DNA of 64,000 nucleotides from assembly GCF_003597395.2 (NCBI RefSeq), contig NC_133770.1:87827013-87891012 (forward strand), given 5' to 3'. Position numbers and translations under genes: made by a program. The notes beneath the pieces were generated by a model, which ran no database searches, was not told the DNA's origin, and saw nothing but the letters and a program-made list of their open reading frames with translations. Position 1 is the stretch's first letter. The number at the start of each line of letters is the position of its first letter. Source of the DNA: Chelonoidis abingdonii. Lineage: Eukaryota > Chordata > Testudines > Testudinidae. Below, piece after piece: positions 1-11,294 of the stretch.

Positions 1-537
1 GGTGATAGTATCACTCTACTTGGTGTTGGTTAGGCCTCAGCTGGAGTACTGTGTCCATTTTTGGTCACTGCTATATAAAAAGAAACTGGAAAGGATCCAG
101 AGTCAAGTGACAAAGATGATCAAAGAGATGGAATGCAAGCCACATGAGCAAAGGCTGAAAGAATCTAGTTTGGAAAAGAATAGATTAAGGAGCGGACATG
201 ATAGCAATATTCAAATACTTGAAAGGCTGCCAAATGAAAGATGGAGAAGAATTGTTCTCTCTCGCCACAAACAGCAGGACAGGAAGTAATGGATTCAAAC
301 CACAGCATAGCAGATTTAGATTAAATCTCAAGAAAAATTTCTTAACTGTAACAACACTAGGACACTGGAACAAGCCACCTAGGAAGTTGTGGAATCACCA
401 CTAGAGGTCTTCAAAGAGAGGCTGGAGAGCCATCTGTCTTGGATGATTTTTAGACACAAACAAATCCTGCATCTTGGCAGGGGGTTAAGACTAGATGACC
501 TTTGTGGTCCCTTCTAAACCTGTCGTTCTATGTTCTA
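1..537 (+). mobile_element. CR1 LINE, 5'-truncated 3' end
   Basis: The fragment carries the C-terminal part of a CR1 reverse transcriptase and its 3' tail. The first frame reads LYLVLVRPQLEYCVHFWS, a hallmark block of CR1 ORF2 after the RT domain. A frame change near 198 continues as IFKYLKGC and then LNLKKNFLTV, which is also CR1. The 3' tail has the family pattern ACTAGATGACC followed by GGTCCCTTCTAAAC and a short repeat ending GTTCTATG. Frameshifts make it non-coding. The 5' side leaves the window. Confidence 0.85.
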
Positions 538-799
538 CCCTATGCTTTCCATTGTCAGCCTTGATCACCAGCACCCATTTTTACTCTTTCCTGCTGCAAG
601 GCAGAACTTTAATAAAAACAACGTCAGACCTTTTGGATTGACATTATGGAAATATACATAAAATATGTTATTTTATTTGAATGTTTCCAAAATTTAGGAC
701 ATGAATACAATAAAATAAAAATACCAAGGCTGTTGTATCTATTTTACGATTGACAGATATTTTTAATGAGGTAGAAAAGGGTATCTGGGCTCAACACAA

Positions 800-895
800 G
801 GGCAACTGGGTGAAAATTAATTGCATGTGATACACAAGAGGTCAAACTAGATGATGTGATGATCTCTTCCGGCCTTAAACTCTATCAAACGTCAA
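800..895 (+). mobile_element. CR1-like LINE 3' tail fragment
   Basis: About 95 bp resembling the 3' terminus of CR1/L3-type elements, with GTCAAACTAGATGATG, CTCTTCCGGCCTTAAA and CTCTATCAAA. No coding sequence is left. It is old and diverged. Confidence 0.6.
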
Positions 896-1542
896 ACTAT
901 AAAGCATGGTGCCTAGTGTTGCAATGAACAAACAGGCTTACTTCTCTTTGCATCCTTCATTATTATTTACTGAAATCCCCTATCTGTTTCAGCTGGATAC
1001 AGTATTCTTTTTTAATTCCTTTCTTGAACTATCATATAACGTTGCTGTTGCAACTAAATACTGGTTGCATTTCATTCCTGAGGTGGCTGCATTTCAGTGG
1101 TGAATGAAGCAATCTGTATATATATGTAGTATTTTGTACATCAAAGGAGCCCTCAGATTCTTTTGTACGAAATTGTCAGATATTTAATATTATTATTAAA
1201 GAATTAAAGATTTGGCCTAAAAGACTAAGCCTAACATATCTTTTTGTACAATAATGTGTTTATGAAAAACTTTTTACGGAAATGGAAATGACTAAACTGA
1301 CATACAGTGCTATCACTTTAAAAGTGTCATGAGCCCGTAACTCCTATGGGAATCTGTACTATAAGAGCTATGAAATCTTTGCACATCACTGTCTACAAGA
1401 AGTGCTGCTGCCAGCAATTTTGACTTAAGTGACTTTCAAAGAATATTTTTATGTGGAGAAAAAAAAACACCTTGAACACATGATATACTAAGGCGTTTTT
1501 CCTCCTTGAACCAAATTTTTTTAAACAACTGGTCAATGAGCC

Positions 1543-1702
1543 TAGAGTTGCCAGGTGTCTGGCTTTCAACTGGACAGTTCGGTTGAAAAGGGAACCTGAC
1601 AGTGTCCAGTCACTACTACTGACCAGACAACCAAAGTCCAGTTACTGCGGGGAAGGGTGGGGAGATGTCCGGTTTTTAAATATTACAAAGTTGGCAACCC
1701 TA
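1543..1702. mobile_element. hAT-type MITE, TAGGGTTGCCA family (160 bp)
   Basis: The ends are inverted: TAGAGTTGCCAGGTGTC on the left and GTTGGCAACCCTA on the right. The flanks ATGAGCC and ATCAGCC look like a target duplication with one mismatch. The interior carries GTCCAGTCACTACTACTGACC and a GATGTCCGGTTTTTAAA stretch. The long element at 45452-46652 has the same ends and similar subterminal sequence, so this is a short deletion derivative. Non-coding. Confidence 0.75.
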
Positions 1703-1859
1703 ATCAGCCATCATCTTGCCAATTCTATTAAGCCACTTACATGAAATTTTACCAGTCTTTCATAACCCTCAACTGTCCTGCACTCAGCCCTGTGAATCTA
1801 CATGTGACTCATATTTTAAATGGTGACATTGTCAATAGATATTTGGCAACTAAATATAC

Positions 1860-1940
1860 TGGACCTGATTCATCACTGCATTACTTTAATTTTATAGCAG
1901 TGTAAACCCATTACAATCAGTGGGGAATCAAGATAATTAT
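1860..1940. repeat. short palindromic amniote repeat, diverged
   Basis: This begins GGACCTGATTCATC and contains GTGTAAACCCATTAC, resembling a common amniote repeat built around 'gcctgattc' and 'cagtgtaaa...tggagttac'. The match is from memory and weak. Similar traces lie near 14385-14440, 16345-16420 and 55960-56010. Confidence 0.3.
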
Positions 1941-2751
1941 TTTTTTGATATGCTGTAAAGGTCTGTGCTTTCATATCACTGAGAAGTTTATAGCTGTCGC
2001 AATGGTAATATTTTTAAACTGATCAAACCAAAATTATTTCAGTAAGTCTGCATACACTGTATGTAATAATAAATATTTTAAACATGAACAGAAAAAAAAA
2101 GACTAAGTCAGAAGAGCCTAGTCCCCTTTACTAACTAAGAATCAAAAAGGTTATTTATAACAATAAAAAAATGAGTTCCACAAGTACAAGAGAAGATATG
2201 AACCAAGACAGTTACATTATCTTAAATTATCCTCATTTAAGTGCTCATGAAAAGTAATAGACTCCTGGGAGAGTGAAGACCTTTTAATCCACAGACCAGG
2301 TTCAACACAATACACCACAGCACACTCCTAAATCATATGGGCCTAAATTCAAACCTTCAGTCACATTACGAATTTCAAAAAATGAAAAATTATGTATTTG
2401 ATGGGTTTCATGAATGTATCATGAGTTTTGCAATATTGGGTATTTTAGTAAAAAGCCCTAACTCCTGGAGATAGGTGATTAGGTGAGAATCTCAGCGGGC
2501 ACTTTTTAAAAAAATTAGTTTCTATCTCCTCCCCATCTTTTTGGGGGGGCGGGCCGGGAACGCATAAAAATGGGATCCCCAATTTATCTTGAAGGCTCAA
2601 AAGTCAGAAGGCAAATAAAAAGAACCTCAAATTTATCTTGTTGAAATCATTATTTTTTGGGAGTGACCCATGACTTTTGAACATTTGGGGTTAGCAATAC
2701 TGAATTGTTTAATTTATTAAATATCATTTGGTCAAGAGTAAGCATTTAGGT

Positions 2752-2835
2752 CCTGATCCTGCAGATCCTATTCACCACAATTGACTTCAGTGGAACTATT
2801 CATATTAGTAAGGGATTCAGCATCAGGACCCCAAA
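2752..2835. repeat. short palindromic amniote repeat
   Basis: The segment starts GTCCTGATCCTGCAGATCC and ends GCATCAGGACCCC, an imperfect inverted repeat around TTGACTTCAGTGGAA. It is likely a MITE relic. A fragment of the same kind follows at 4275-4325 (GGGGCCTGATCCTGC). Confidence 0.5.
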
Positions 2836-3070
2836 TGATGAATTTTTGTAGATTTTTACATGCACATAAAAAAAAATGAATCCTGAGCTTCTTTCCTGAA
2901 TCTATCATATCTGGAATTACTTATACATGAGGCTGTTCAGAGAACTACATAGCTAAATTAGCATTCATACACATTTTCACTAAGAGATACACATGTAAAG
3001 TTTTTGAGCCCCTGAATTCTTCTTTATATACAAATATTTACACGTAGAGAACCTCAGATGAAAGATACTA

Positions 3071-3271
3071 CATCTCTACCCCGATATAACACTGTCCTCG
3101 GGAGCAAAAAAAAATCTTACCGCATTATAGGTGAAACCGCGTTACATTGAACTTGCCTTGATCCTCTGGAGCGCATAGCCCACCCACCCCCCATCCCCCA
3201 CAGAGCGTTGCTTTACTGCTTTATATCGGAATTTGTGTTATATCGGGTCATGTTATATCGGGGTAGAGGTG
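3071..3271. mobile_element. TA-flanked MITE (Tc1/mariner-like), copy 1
   Basis: The terminal inverted repeats are CATCTCTACCCCGATATAAC on the left and GTTATATCGGGGTAGAGGTG on the right, flanked on both sides by TA. That is the target duplication expected of Tc1/mariner. Length is 201 bp. Inside are CTGTCCTCGGGAGC and a second copy of the TATATCGG motif. Related copies are at 62699-62892 and, truncated and reversed, at 50905-51033. Confidence 0.85.
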
Positions 3272-3321
3272 TAGATTCTCCAGCTCTTAACAAACAAGTA
3301 ATTAAGCTTCATAATATTACC

Positions 3322-3385
3322 TGTTAAATGAGGAAACAGATACAAAGAAGTTAATTGGCTTGGCCCAGGCCATGTGCCAGTCACA
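3322..3385 (+). mobile_element. MIR SINE fragment
   Basis: TTAAATGAGGAAACAGATAC, then AAGAAGTTAATTGGCTTGGCCCAGG, resembles the conserved core of MIR (aaatgaggaaactgaggc, then gttaagtgacttgccc). It is an ancient, short relic. Confidence 0.45.
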
Positions 3386-4129
3386 GTTGCTACACTAGAC
3401 TAATGTGTTTGGTAAAGAAATAACCAGCAAATCTGTTCTCACTTAGTCAACAAGAGGCCTATAGTCCCGTAGATACAAACATTTGTCCATAGCATAGATC
3501 TGGAAAATCCATTCGTAACTGCAAACACAAAGCAGAACACGGCAGATATTTCGCAACTCACACAGCAAAGAATTTTGACCTTTTAGTTTAAAAAAAAAAA
3601 AACCAAAAAAAAACCTCCATCCCCCAAAATAATTCATAAAACAAATATGTAATTATAAGTAGTTCACTCTGGGGATAGAACTTTATAGTCCAAATTTCAT
3701 CCCCTAGCCCATTTTTTATGTTCAGACTATAAAACTCTGAAAATAGGGAGTTTGTAATAGAAATCCCAAGATGCTCAACCATAATAGTGCCTGAGGGCTC
3801 CTCTGTAACAGTTTATTACATAGTATATTTATCTTCTTCTGGATTGTCTTGAAGGAACACAGTAAACAGTTTCCCCATCAATAACACCATATAAAAACAG
3901 TGATGAGAAAATCATCCCATTAAAATAAAAGAACCAAAGCAAAGTTTACACACCACTATTTATCTAGTTTCTGATGCTGACTTCAGAAATAAAATACATT
4001 CAAAATACTCACAATGCAAACTGAGGTACAAGCAGATTCCAGATGCCATTAATTACTAAATATTCTACATAAGAGAAGAATTCATAGGTTAAATCTCTCC
4101 AATATCTACTGCACCATTAGCATTTCAGC

Positions 4130-4251
4130 TAGGGTGACCAGACAGAAAATGTGAAAAATCAGGACATGGGGTGGGGTAATAGGCACCTATATAAGAAAAA
4201 GCCCCAAATACCAGGACTGTCCCTATAAAAACGGGACATCTAGTCACCCTA
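4130..4251. mobile_element. hAT-type MITE, TAGGGTGACCA family (122 bp)
   Basis: The terminal inverted repeats are TAGGGTGACCAGA and, at the other end, TAGTCACCCTA. The flanks ATTTCAGC (4122-4129) and ATTTCAAC (4252-4259) form an 8-bp target duplication with one mismatch, which fits hAT. The interior has GTGAAAAATCAGGAC and CGGGACATC arms that extend the inverted repeat. Non-coding. Confidence 0.8.
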
Positions 4252-4589
4252 ATTTCAACTACAGTTGCCACGAGGGGCCTGATCCTGCTACAATTGAAGT
4301 CAATGCCAGAATGTACATTGACGCCAACGGAAGCAAGATAAGGCAGCAGGAGTTCTGCATGTTGGCTAGTACATGTATTTGTAATCAATTGAAATCCAAT
4401 TTTTAAATTGTTAGTTAAGTCTTACTGCTTAATATTCATCTGGTGACAGTAAAAGGATAAAAACAAGCAGCCGAAACAATAGCAATTTTCTCTAATTATG
4501 AAAAGGATTTAGATCCCTAATTATGTATGGTAAGTGTCTAACACTGATAGTTATTTCGGCTAAGCAGATACAGAAAATAAAACACTCCA

Positions 4590-5545
4590 GCAGAGAAACA
4601 GATCGCATCATGGAATGAATCACCCAGCCCTGGGAGAACCTGCTTCGGGGGGAGCTGGGGGAAAGACCTTCAGCCACACACCCCCAGTTGTCACCTACCA
4701 CCACACACTGGAACCCATATGGAGTATCATTAAACCCCTTACTCAACAGGGGGCGGGGACATCCTGAAAGAAATCTTTCCTGATCCAGCACTTCTGGCTT
4801 TCAAACAACCCCCCACCTTCACCAAGCTCATCATCAAAAGCAAGCTCCTAACAGACCAGGACACACGGATTCAAAGAAGCACCAGATACTGCCAGACCAC
4901 CACATATCTCCACTGTTCAATGATCAAATACACCCACAACACACCTTTTAAGATCCACACATCCTCCATATGTCTATGTGGTGTGCCTCATCCAGTACCC
5001 TAAATCACCAAACAATTATATGGGTGAAACAAGACAATCACTATGCTCCCAAATGCGCTCTCAAAAAAGATGATAAAAAACCATGTCACCTGTGGGCGAA
5101 CACTTTTCACAAACAATCGTTTCCTATTTGACCTCGCAAAGGAAACCTGCACAACACTTTCAAAGCACGAGCCTACGGGGAGCTTAAATTCACAACTTTG
5201 TTAGACACTGAAAATCACGGACTTAAAGACACTGGATTTATGGCTCATTATAACAATTTATAACCCACCAACCCTCCTTTGTCCTATGATCAGAGAGGTA
5301 TTAACTGCTCACTTCACCTTGAATGGTCTCTTACAAAATTAACTCCTTATGCTAAACAATCTGTTCGACCTTGTCTTTAGCTGCGACCCTGACTGCCTTT
5401 CCCACTCCTGAAGAACAGCTGGGTAAGGTCAAAAGCTTGTTTCTTTCCCCAACAGAAGTTGGTCCAACAACTTACCTCACCTACCTTGTCTCTCTAATAT
5501 CCTGGGACCAACATGGCTACAACCACAGTGCAAACAGAAAATAAA
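4590..5545 (+). mobile_element. Penelope-like element remnant with GIY-YIG segment
   Basis: This is the 3' part of a Penelope-like retroelement. A frame from 4972 reads VYVVCLIQYPKSPNNY, then MGETRQSLCSQMRS. This has the spacing of a GIY-YIG endonuclease: a V-Y-x-I/V-x-C-like strand, then Y-x-G-x-T-x-x-x-L. A stop (TGA) follows near 5071, and the domain continues out of frame as PVGEHFSQ. The 3' end carries CAACAGAAGTTGGTCCAACA, then ACCTTGTCTCTCTAATATCC and CAACATGGCTACAAC. That tail also occurs inverted at 60555-60715 and in part near 21556. The RT domain is mostly missing and many stops are present, so it is dead. Confidence 0.7.
4972..5250 (+). pseudogene. GIY-YIG endonuclease relic of Penelope-like element
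   Basis: The translated segment shows V-Y-V-V-C-L-I, then N-N-Y-M-G-E-T-R-Q-S-L, matching the two signature strands of GIY-YIG nucleases (YMG for the usual YIG). A downstream PVGEHFSQ block fits the C-terminal part seen in such elements. An in-frame TGA after ...SQKR and a frame change show it is not functional. In living elements this domain nicks target DNA. Confidence 0.65.
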
Positions 5546-6035
5546 ATTTGATTTGTTTCTCATTCAAGTACTATCAGAAAGTCAGCACTGTCTTAGAGGG
5601 CTAAAAGATCAGTCTTAAAATCTGAGCTGTCAAGGACAGGATGCTGAGACAAAGGTTCCACAAATGTTAATGTGAAGTAAAGTGCGATTGTGCTCAGTAA
5701 AGTGACTACAGAAGTGGTACCTTTTTACCCTGTAAATCCACCCCCACTGCGTATTCACAATTATATTTTCTTAATTGACTGACAAAAATGAACATACTGC
5801 TTCTTATTCCCAATAGCTCTGCAGAATCAACAACACTAGGAGAGAGAGCATGCAGGATTCTATTTTTTCTTGCACAACATCAAAAAATCATTTATAACGT
5901 TCTAAATCAGCTACACTTGTGCCAATCCACTTCTGATCATAAGGTTGTACAGGTACCACTTAGATCCAATGGACACCTATAGAACTTTTATAATGGTGAT
6001 AATGTGTGAAAAGGAAAGAACCCAGCTGAACAATC

Positions 6036-6307
6036 GGGTTATGTCTACACAGCATTTTGGAGCAAGTGTCCCAGCTTAGGTTGACAGACTCAGGCTTGTG
6101 GGGCTCACACAAACGTTCTAAAAACACCTGGACAGACAGTGCTTCGAAGTTGTGGCTCAGGCTGGAGCTCAGGTAGGTTTCTGAGCCCAAGTCACAACAG
6201 CTTCAAAGTGCTGCCTATACAACTACTTTTATAGTGCTAGCACAAGCCTTGCTAGCCCGAGTCTATCGACCCAGGCTGCCATTTCAAAATGCTCTGTAGA
6301 CATATCC
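6036..6307. mobile_element. MITE with GTCTACAC ends (272 bp)
   Basis: The ends are inverted: GGTTATGTCTACACAGCATT and, on the right, AATGCTCTGTAGACATATCC, about 26 bp each with few mismatches. The interior repeats the word CAGGCT and its relatives (CTCAGGCTGGAGCTCAGG). The end sequence resembles those of the Harbinger elements in this window, but no 3-bp target duplication could be fixed. A fragment of a related element lies at 21475-21552. Confidence 0.65.
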
Positions 6308-7274
6308 TTGTAGCCCAGGTTGAGTTTGCAAGGCCGGCAGTTGGAAACTAGTAAACTGAAAACATTTGACATGAAGTCACTGAGAAACAACAAATATGGA
6401 GCCTCATAATGGCATTTGTACAGAGTCATGTTTAACTGCACATTAAGCACCCAACTAGATGCTTACCATCATGAGCTCTCAGAGAAAGCAACATGAGTTG
6501 ACAGTGCTCGGCACTTTGTAGAACTGGCCTCTATGATTCAAATTAAACCTCATTTTAGTTATTTCCTATGTCGTTCCCCCCGCCCCCGGCCATATTTCAC
6601 CACACAACAGGGACGGGGACAAAAAAAACCCTTTGCCCTTCAGGAGCATCTCTGAAAAAATAAACCCCTTACTATCCTATCTGATGATGTCCCACTGTTT
6701 TTATCTATACCCCAAATCCAGTATTTTCTAGATGATAGGCCCTTATTGATTACTGCCCTCTGGAAGGGCAAAACGACCATCATTCCCTGTATGCTCTTTA
6801 ACAGTATTCCACAGCTGAAATCAGCAACGAGTGCTATCTGAGCAGTGATTTGGAGACTAAGAGAGAATATTTACACTGCTGAGCCACGCTAGTCTCAATT
6901 CTTTGGTCAGACAATGTGGAGGGCAAGTGGCCCAAGGTTGCTTTTCACCACCTTTACAGCTTCCCAATTCTGAGGTGGGTGCACACCTTTGCCAGTCTCT
7001 GGAACAAGACAGCACAGACTCAGGGCTCCACTCCACCCTCTTATGCCATCTACCCATTACTGGTTAGATCCAGTTCAGTAGCCAGAGACCAACTGAGTGC
7101 AACAGCTCCTTGACCACCCCCCTTTCTCTCCACCATGTCCCTTACATCAGGGATCAGGAGGAGGATGGCAGAAGAACCACAATGTGAGCCTACAACACCA
7201 GAGAATTTCCTGATTGCCAATGGAGTCTTCATGCAACTGGAACTGCTTTATACCAGTGGACTGGCACACCACAA

Positions 7275-7439
7275 CAGGGCTGCCTGGCAGGGGGGCAAGT
7301 GGGGCAATTTCCCCCAGGCCCCGCAGGGGGCCCCACGAGAATATAGTATTCTATAATATTGCAAACTTTTTTTTTTTAAATGGAAGGGGCCCCCAAAATT
7401 GCTTTGCCCCAGGTTCCCTGAATCCTCTGGGCAGCCCTG
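7275..7439. mobile_element. hAT-type MITE, CAGGGCTGCC ends (165 bp)
   Basis: CAGGGCTGCC at the left end is exactly inverted as GGCAGCCCTG at the right. The flanks CACCACAA and CATCGCAA agree at 6 of 8 positions, a decayed hAT target duplication. The interior is rich in GGGGC and CCCC blocks around an AT-rich centre. Open frames across it are by-products of the GC content. Confidence 0.7.
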
Positions 7440-10125
7440 CATCGCAATGCCAGTTAAGACCAAAATCAGGTCCCCAATTCCAAGGAACAACAGCCTCCAC
7501 TAAAAACGTATGTTCTTTCTTTGCCAGAAAAGCAGTCAGCCTTGTATTAATCTACCATCAAAATAAATGTGAATTTTGTTGACAAGAGAATTTTTCATTG
7601 CCTTTAGGGAGCTCAATTACAAAAAAAATGACAATACTTATCAAACCTAAATGTTTTCCAGATCGTTGTTTATTATGGCAATAGAATCAGCATATTTACT
7701 CCCCATACTTCAAACTGTGACAATAGGATCTTTAAAACATTTTCCTATCTATTGTATTAAAACAAACCTTGAATATTTTCCCACAAAGATTATGATTTTA
7801 AAAAAAAATGATACACAGTTCACAACCCAGCTAATGCCCTTAAAGTGACTGAAAGCACTGCAAGGCAGCAAAAATATTTAGAACTGAAAACCCAGAAGGG
7901 GTTGGAGAGAAAGAAAATGCAGTTTTAAATGCTTAGTCAACACTTGATAAAAGCAGTTTTTTCAAAAAAATATACTGTAGAAAAATGAAGTCAGTTAATC
8001 TAAATCTACTAAAACATTTATGCAATGAACTATAATTATCTTGTTTTCAGAACAATCTTCATGAATCTAAAGGGTGACATAGAACATGATAGGTAAATCA
8101 CAGCAGTTTGATCATCTGTTTCAAGCTTATTTGTTTTCATCTAAATAGCTATTTTAACGCTACTACAAGTAAATATTTTAAATAAAATAAGACTAGAGAA
8201 ATTCATAATAAAATAGCTCTATCCCACTGCCATCTGACAGTATCTTGGCTATCCAGTAACACTGATGAAACGAACAAGAGATAACGGGCATCCTTTTACA
8301 CATATATGGTGTTCTTAATCATTACAGGTTCCCATCCCTTGACTGGCTGACCAGTTCTGCTGAATAATGAATTAGGGGGTGGGGACTGGGAGGATAACAG
8401 AGACACCATTTCCTCAGCCTCTTCTGGGATGCCAGGTGTCCCTAGGGGAGCAGTGTGTGATGTCCCAGGTCTTAAACTTTGGCCTGTGAGTTTCCAGACA
8501 GCTGTCACATCCTGGCCTCCACCCAAGGTCTACTGAAACTGGGGGGGCCGAGAAACTAAGTAGGACTACAGTCTCAGCCATGGCATCACCCCTGGGACCC
8601 CAGAATAACCTGGCTCCACTGATTAGTTCAACCATGTTATTTAAGCAATCAGCGAGTTCTCTAAAAGCAACTAGGTTATTTCCTGTTGCTGCTGCTTTGG
8701 ACACCGCTCGAGCATGTATCCTATGCCCAACCCTGTTCCTGGTCCTGGTCCTTGGCTGTCCTCCAGTTCGTGCCTTCTCGCATGCCTCGCTTCCAACCAT
8801 CAGTTACCAGCCCTGGCTCTGACCCAGGCCTCTGACTCTAGCTGTAGCTCAACCTTGGACTCTGGTAATTGGCAGTTGCTTCTGGTGCTGACCCTTAGCT
8901 TCATTCCCCAACCTGGATGCTTGCTCAGCCCACTACACCCGACTCCTGCTCTGACCATTAGCCCAGACTGCCTACATCCCAGTCCATAACAGGGACAGAG
9001 CAGATCCTGTGCCCCCATGAGTGTAAGGGACCAAAATTCTGACTGGCTTTTATGTGGGCCACTTAAAGTGGTTGCGGGGGGAGAAAGTGCCCCCCATATC
9101 TCCATAAACACTAGGCAGAACATTATGAGGTCCCATATTTGTTGTTTCTCAATGACTTCATATCAGACGTGCTCAATTTACTAGTTTCCAACTGCCTGGC
9201 CTGCAATTACGTATTTGAGTAGCATGTCTTCAAAGTAAGGTGATCTGATGAGGTGTGACTCCAAAAATGGCAGTATTCAAATACAACTAGCTCGGGAGGC
9301 AGATTCCATTTAATTTCAGGACAACAGAATACAGCCTTTCAAGAGAGCATTTGGAGCCAAGGTATTTATTGAAGCCAAGAAACAACAACAGTATTTCAAT
9401 CGCTGAGTCCTGAGCCAAGTGTTACTACATTGTTCTTACATAAACTAATCCACCATTTTACTTCCTGTCTGATTTTAAGACAAAAGAATGGAAACTGCAT
9501 TCCTGTGCAGAAACATATTTTATATTTGAGAAACTGACTTGTCTTTCATTTTGTTTTTATATTCAAAATGTTACAAAACTTGAAAGCTGCTGTTAACAAT
9601 ATTACAGGGAAACAGTAAACCAGGAAATTTTACTGAAAAAAACAAAGCCCCCCCAAACGTAAATAAATGTCATCAGTTTCTAATGCATCAAACTATATTC
9701 ACCTGGGAACACGTCCTTGTGCCCACAAGGAAATCTTGGTTATATTTTTGATACCTATGGTCTCAGTTTTAAACACGGCGGTAGATAAAATGATTGCATG
9801 CGCCAGTCTAGGGAAAAATCAAAGTGACTCCAAAAGGTTTTAAGTGGCTTTTGTAATTAAAACAAAACAAAAAATTAACAAGCATATAGTCCTTTTTAAA
9901 AGAATTCAAAACAAACCGAACTATGAAGGAGACATGTATGAGGAACTGTACAACTATATTCTTGCATAACCTCTCTGACAACGTATCTCATAATAAATTA
10001 TGCTAATCTGGTGATGCATTTTCTACAATTTGGGGATTTAACAGATTTACAGTATATAGGGAGATATTGTATAAATGCTAAGTATCACTATTTTTCATCC
10101 AAGGATCTGAATGCTACATACAGGA
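7440..10125. other. intron with no recognised gene
   Basis: Nothing with convincing coding or RNA character was seen. The 8.5-9.0 kb part is enriched in CTGACT/CCTGG words and may be a decayed LTR or satellite-like segment, but no ends were found. Open frames here overlap on both strands and lack any family signature. Confidence 0.5.
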
Positions 10126-10129
10126 TGAT

Positions 10130-10260
10130 ACACATTGTCTCAATTTCCATATCTGTATAACAGAGATAAAGTTTTGTGACTTGCTCAGGTTATTGAGAGA
10201 GTCATTCAGTGGAAAAGTGAGGAGCAGAACCCAGGTCTTGACTTTCAATTTCCTATTCTA
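10130..10260 (+). mobile_element. MIR SINE, 3' half
   Basis: The text TCTCAATTTCCATATCTGTA, then GTTTTGTGACTTGCTCAGG, AGTGGAAAAGTGAGGAGCAG and AACCCAGGTCTTGACT follows the MIR core and 3' part. It is an ancient amniote SINE, diverged and non-coding. A later hAT MITE lies directly at its 3' end. Confidence 0.65.
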
Positions 10261-10262
10261 AC

Positions 10263-10350
10263 CAGGGCTTTGGAGCGGAGCCTGGAGCAGCTCTGGAGCA
10301 GTGGAGTTGCGGGTTTTTGCCTGGAGCTGGACCACAGCTCCAAAGCCCTG
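10263..10350. mobile_element. hAT-type MITE with perfect target duplication (88 bp)
   Basis: CAGGGCTTTGGAGC at the left is exactly inverted as GCTCCAAAGCCCTG at the right. ATTCTAAC occurs at 10255-10262 and again at 10351-10358, a perfect 8-bp duplication typical of hAT. The interior is a GGAGC-rich imperfect palindrome, so the transcript would fold into one hairpin. Confidence 0.9.
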
Positions 10351-11124
10351 ATTCTAACCTTACATTACTACTATAATCTACAATGAAAGTGTCCATTTTG
10401 GAGAGAAGGAGGAAATCCTGGATATTGAAGAAGATTGCTCTATAGTATTGCTTCTAAAGCAAGCTAAGTTAGATTCCCAAACCACGTCTGAGGCTAGTCA
10501 AATCATGGGATATGAATGCTTTTTAAATTCCCAATTTACCTATGAGCAAAGGGATCAGGAGAAATCATATGTAAGCCCTTGCTTCCATAAAATGAAGACA
10601 ACATTTGTGAAAATCACTCTTTCCTTCTTCAATCCCTTTTCTCCCTCTCTTCCCAACTCACTCTTGCCCCAAATCACCTCAACCCCTGCCACAAAACACA
10701 GTAAAATGCTAAAAGAAAACAAGTCTAAGGAAAATCTCACCACACTGCGTGAATGAAAAGTCTAAGAGTTTAGCACACATGCTCAGGGTGAGTTGAAAGA
10801 TGACAAACTGCCTGCTAAATTGCTAAACAGTTACTCTTCTGGGGAAGGCAGCGTGTTTTGGAATTAGGAGATACTTTTCCACCCAATGAAGAGAGTCAAC
10901 ACTGCTACGACCAATACAACTATGTATTGTTTAGTCAAACTAGTATTGTGTGATTTACTAATTCACTCCATTTCTAATGCAGTCAGTGTAGTATTTAGGA
11001 ATTATAAATTATAGGGTTTCTGATTTATTTTAACTCAAACATCCCAACACACACACAAAAAATGAAATTGAGGTTCATCAAATAAACACTGGAAAAGCAG
11101 GAAACAGTTACATGTATCTAAGGA

Positions 11125-11285
11125 TTTGTCTACAAAGAGCAGTAACGCTAACTACTGAAGTGTGATTTCTAAAGCGCCATAACGTTTTGTGCATTAATTG
11201 GTCCATGTAGATCCTGCTGGTGTGCGCTAAAGTTTCCCTAGTGCCCTTTAATATAGCACTGTTTCAAACAGCACTAAGTTAAAGT
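11125..11285. mobile_element. possible MITE with GTCTAC end
   Basis: A GTCTACAAAGAGCAGTAACG start and AAAGTGCACTAGGG end enclose several GCGCTAA/GCACTAA-type words on both strands, as in a decayed turtle MITE. No clean inverted ends or target duplication were found. Confidence 0.3.
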
Positions 11286-11294
11286 GCACTAGGG

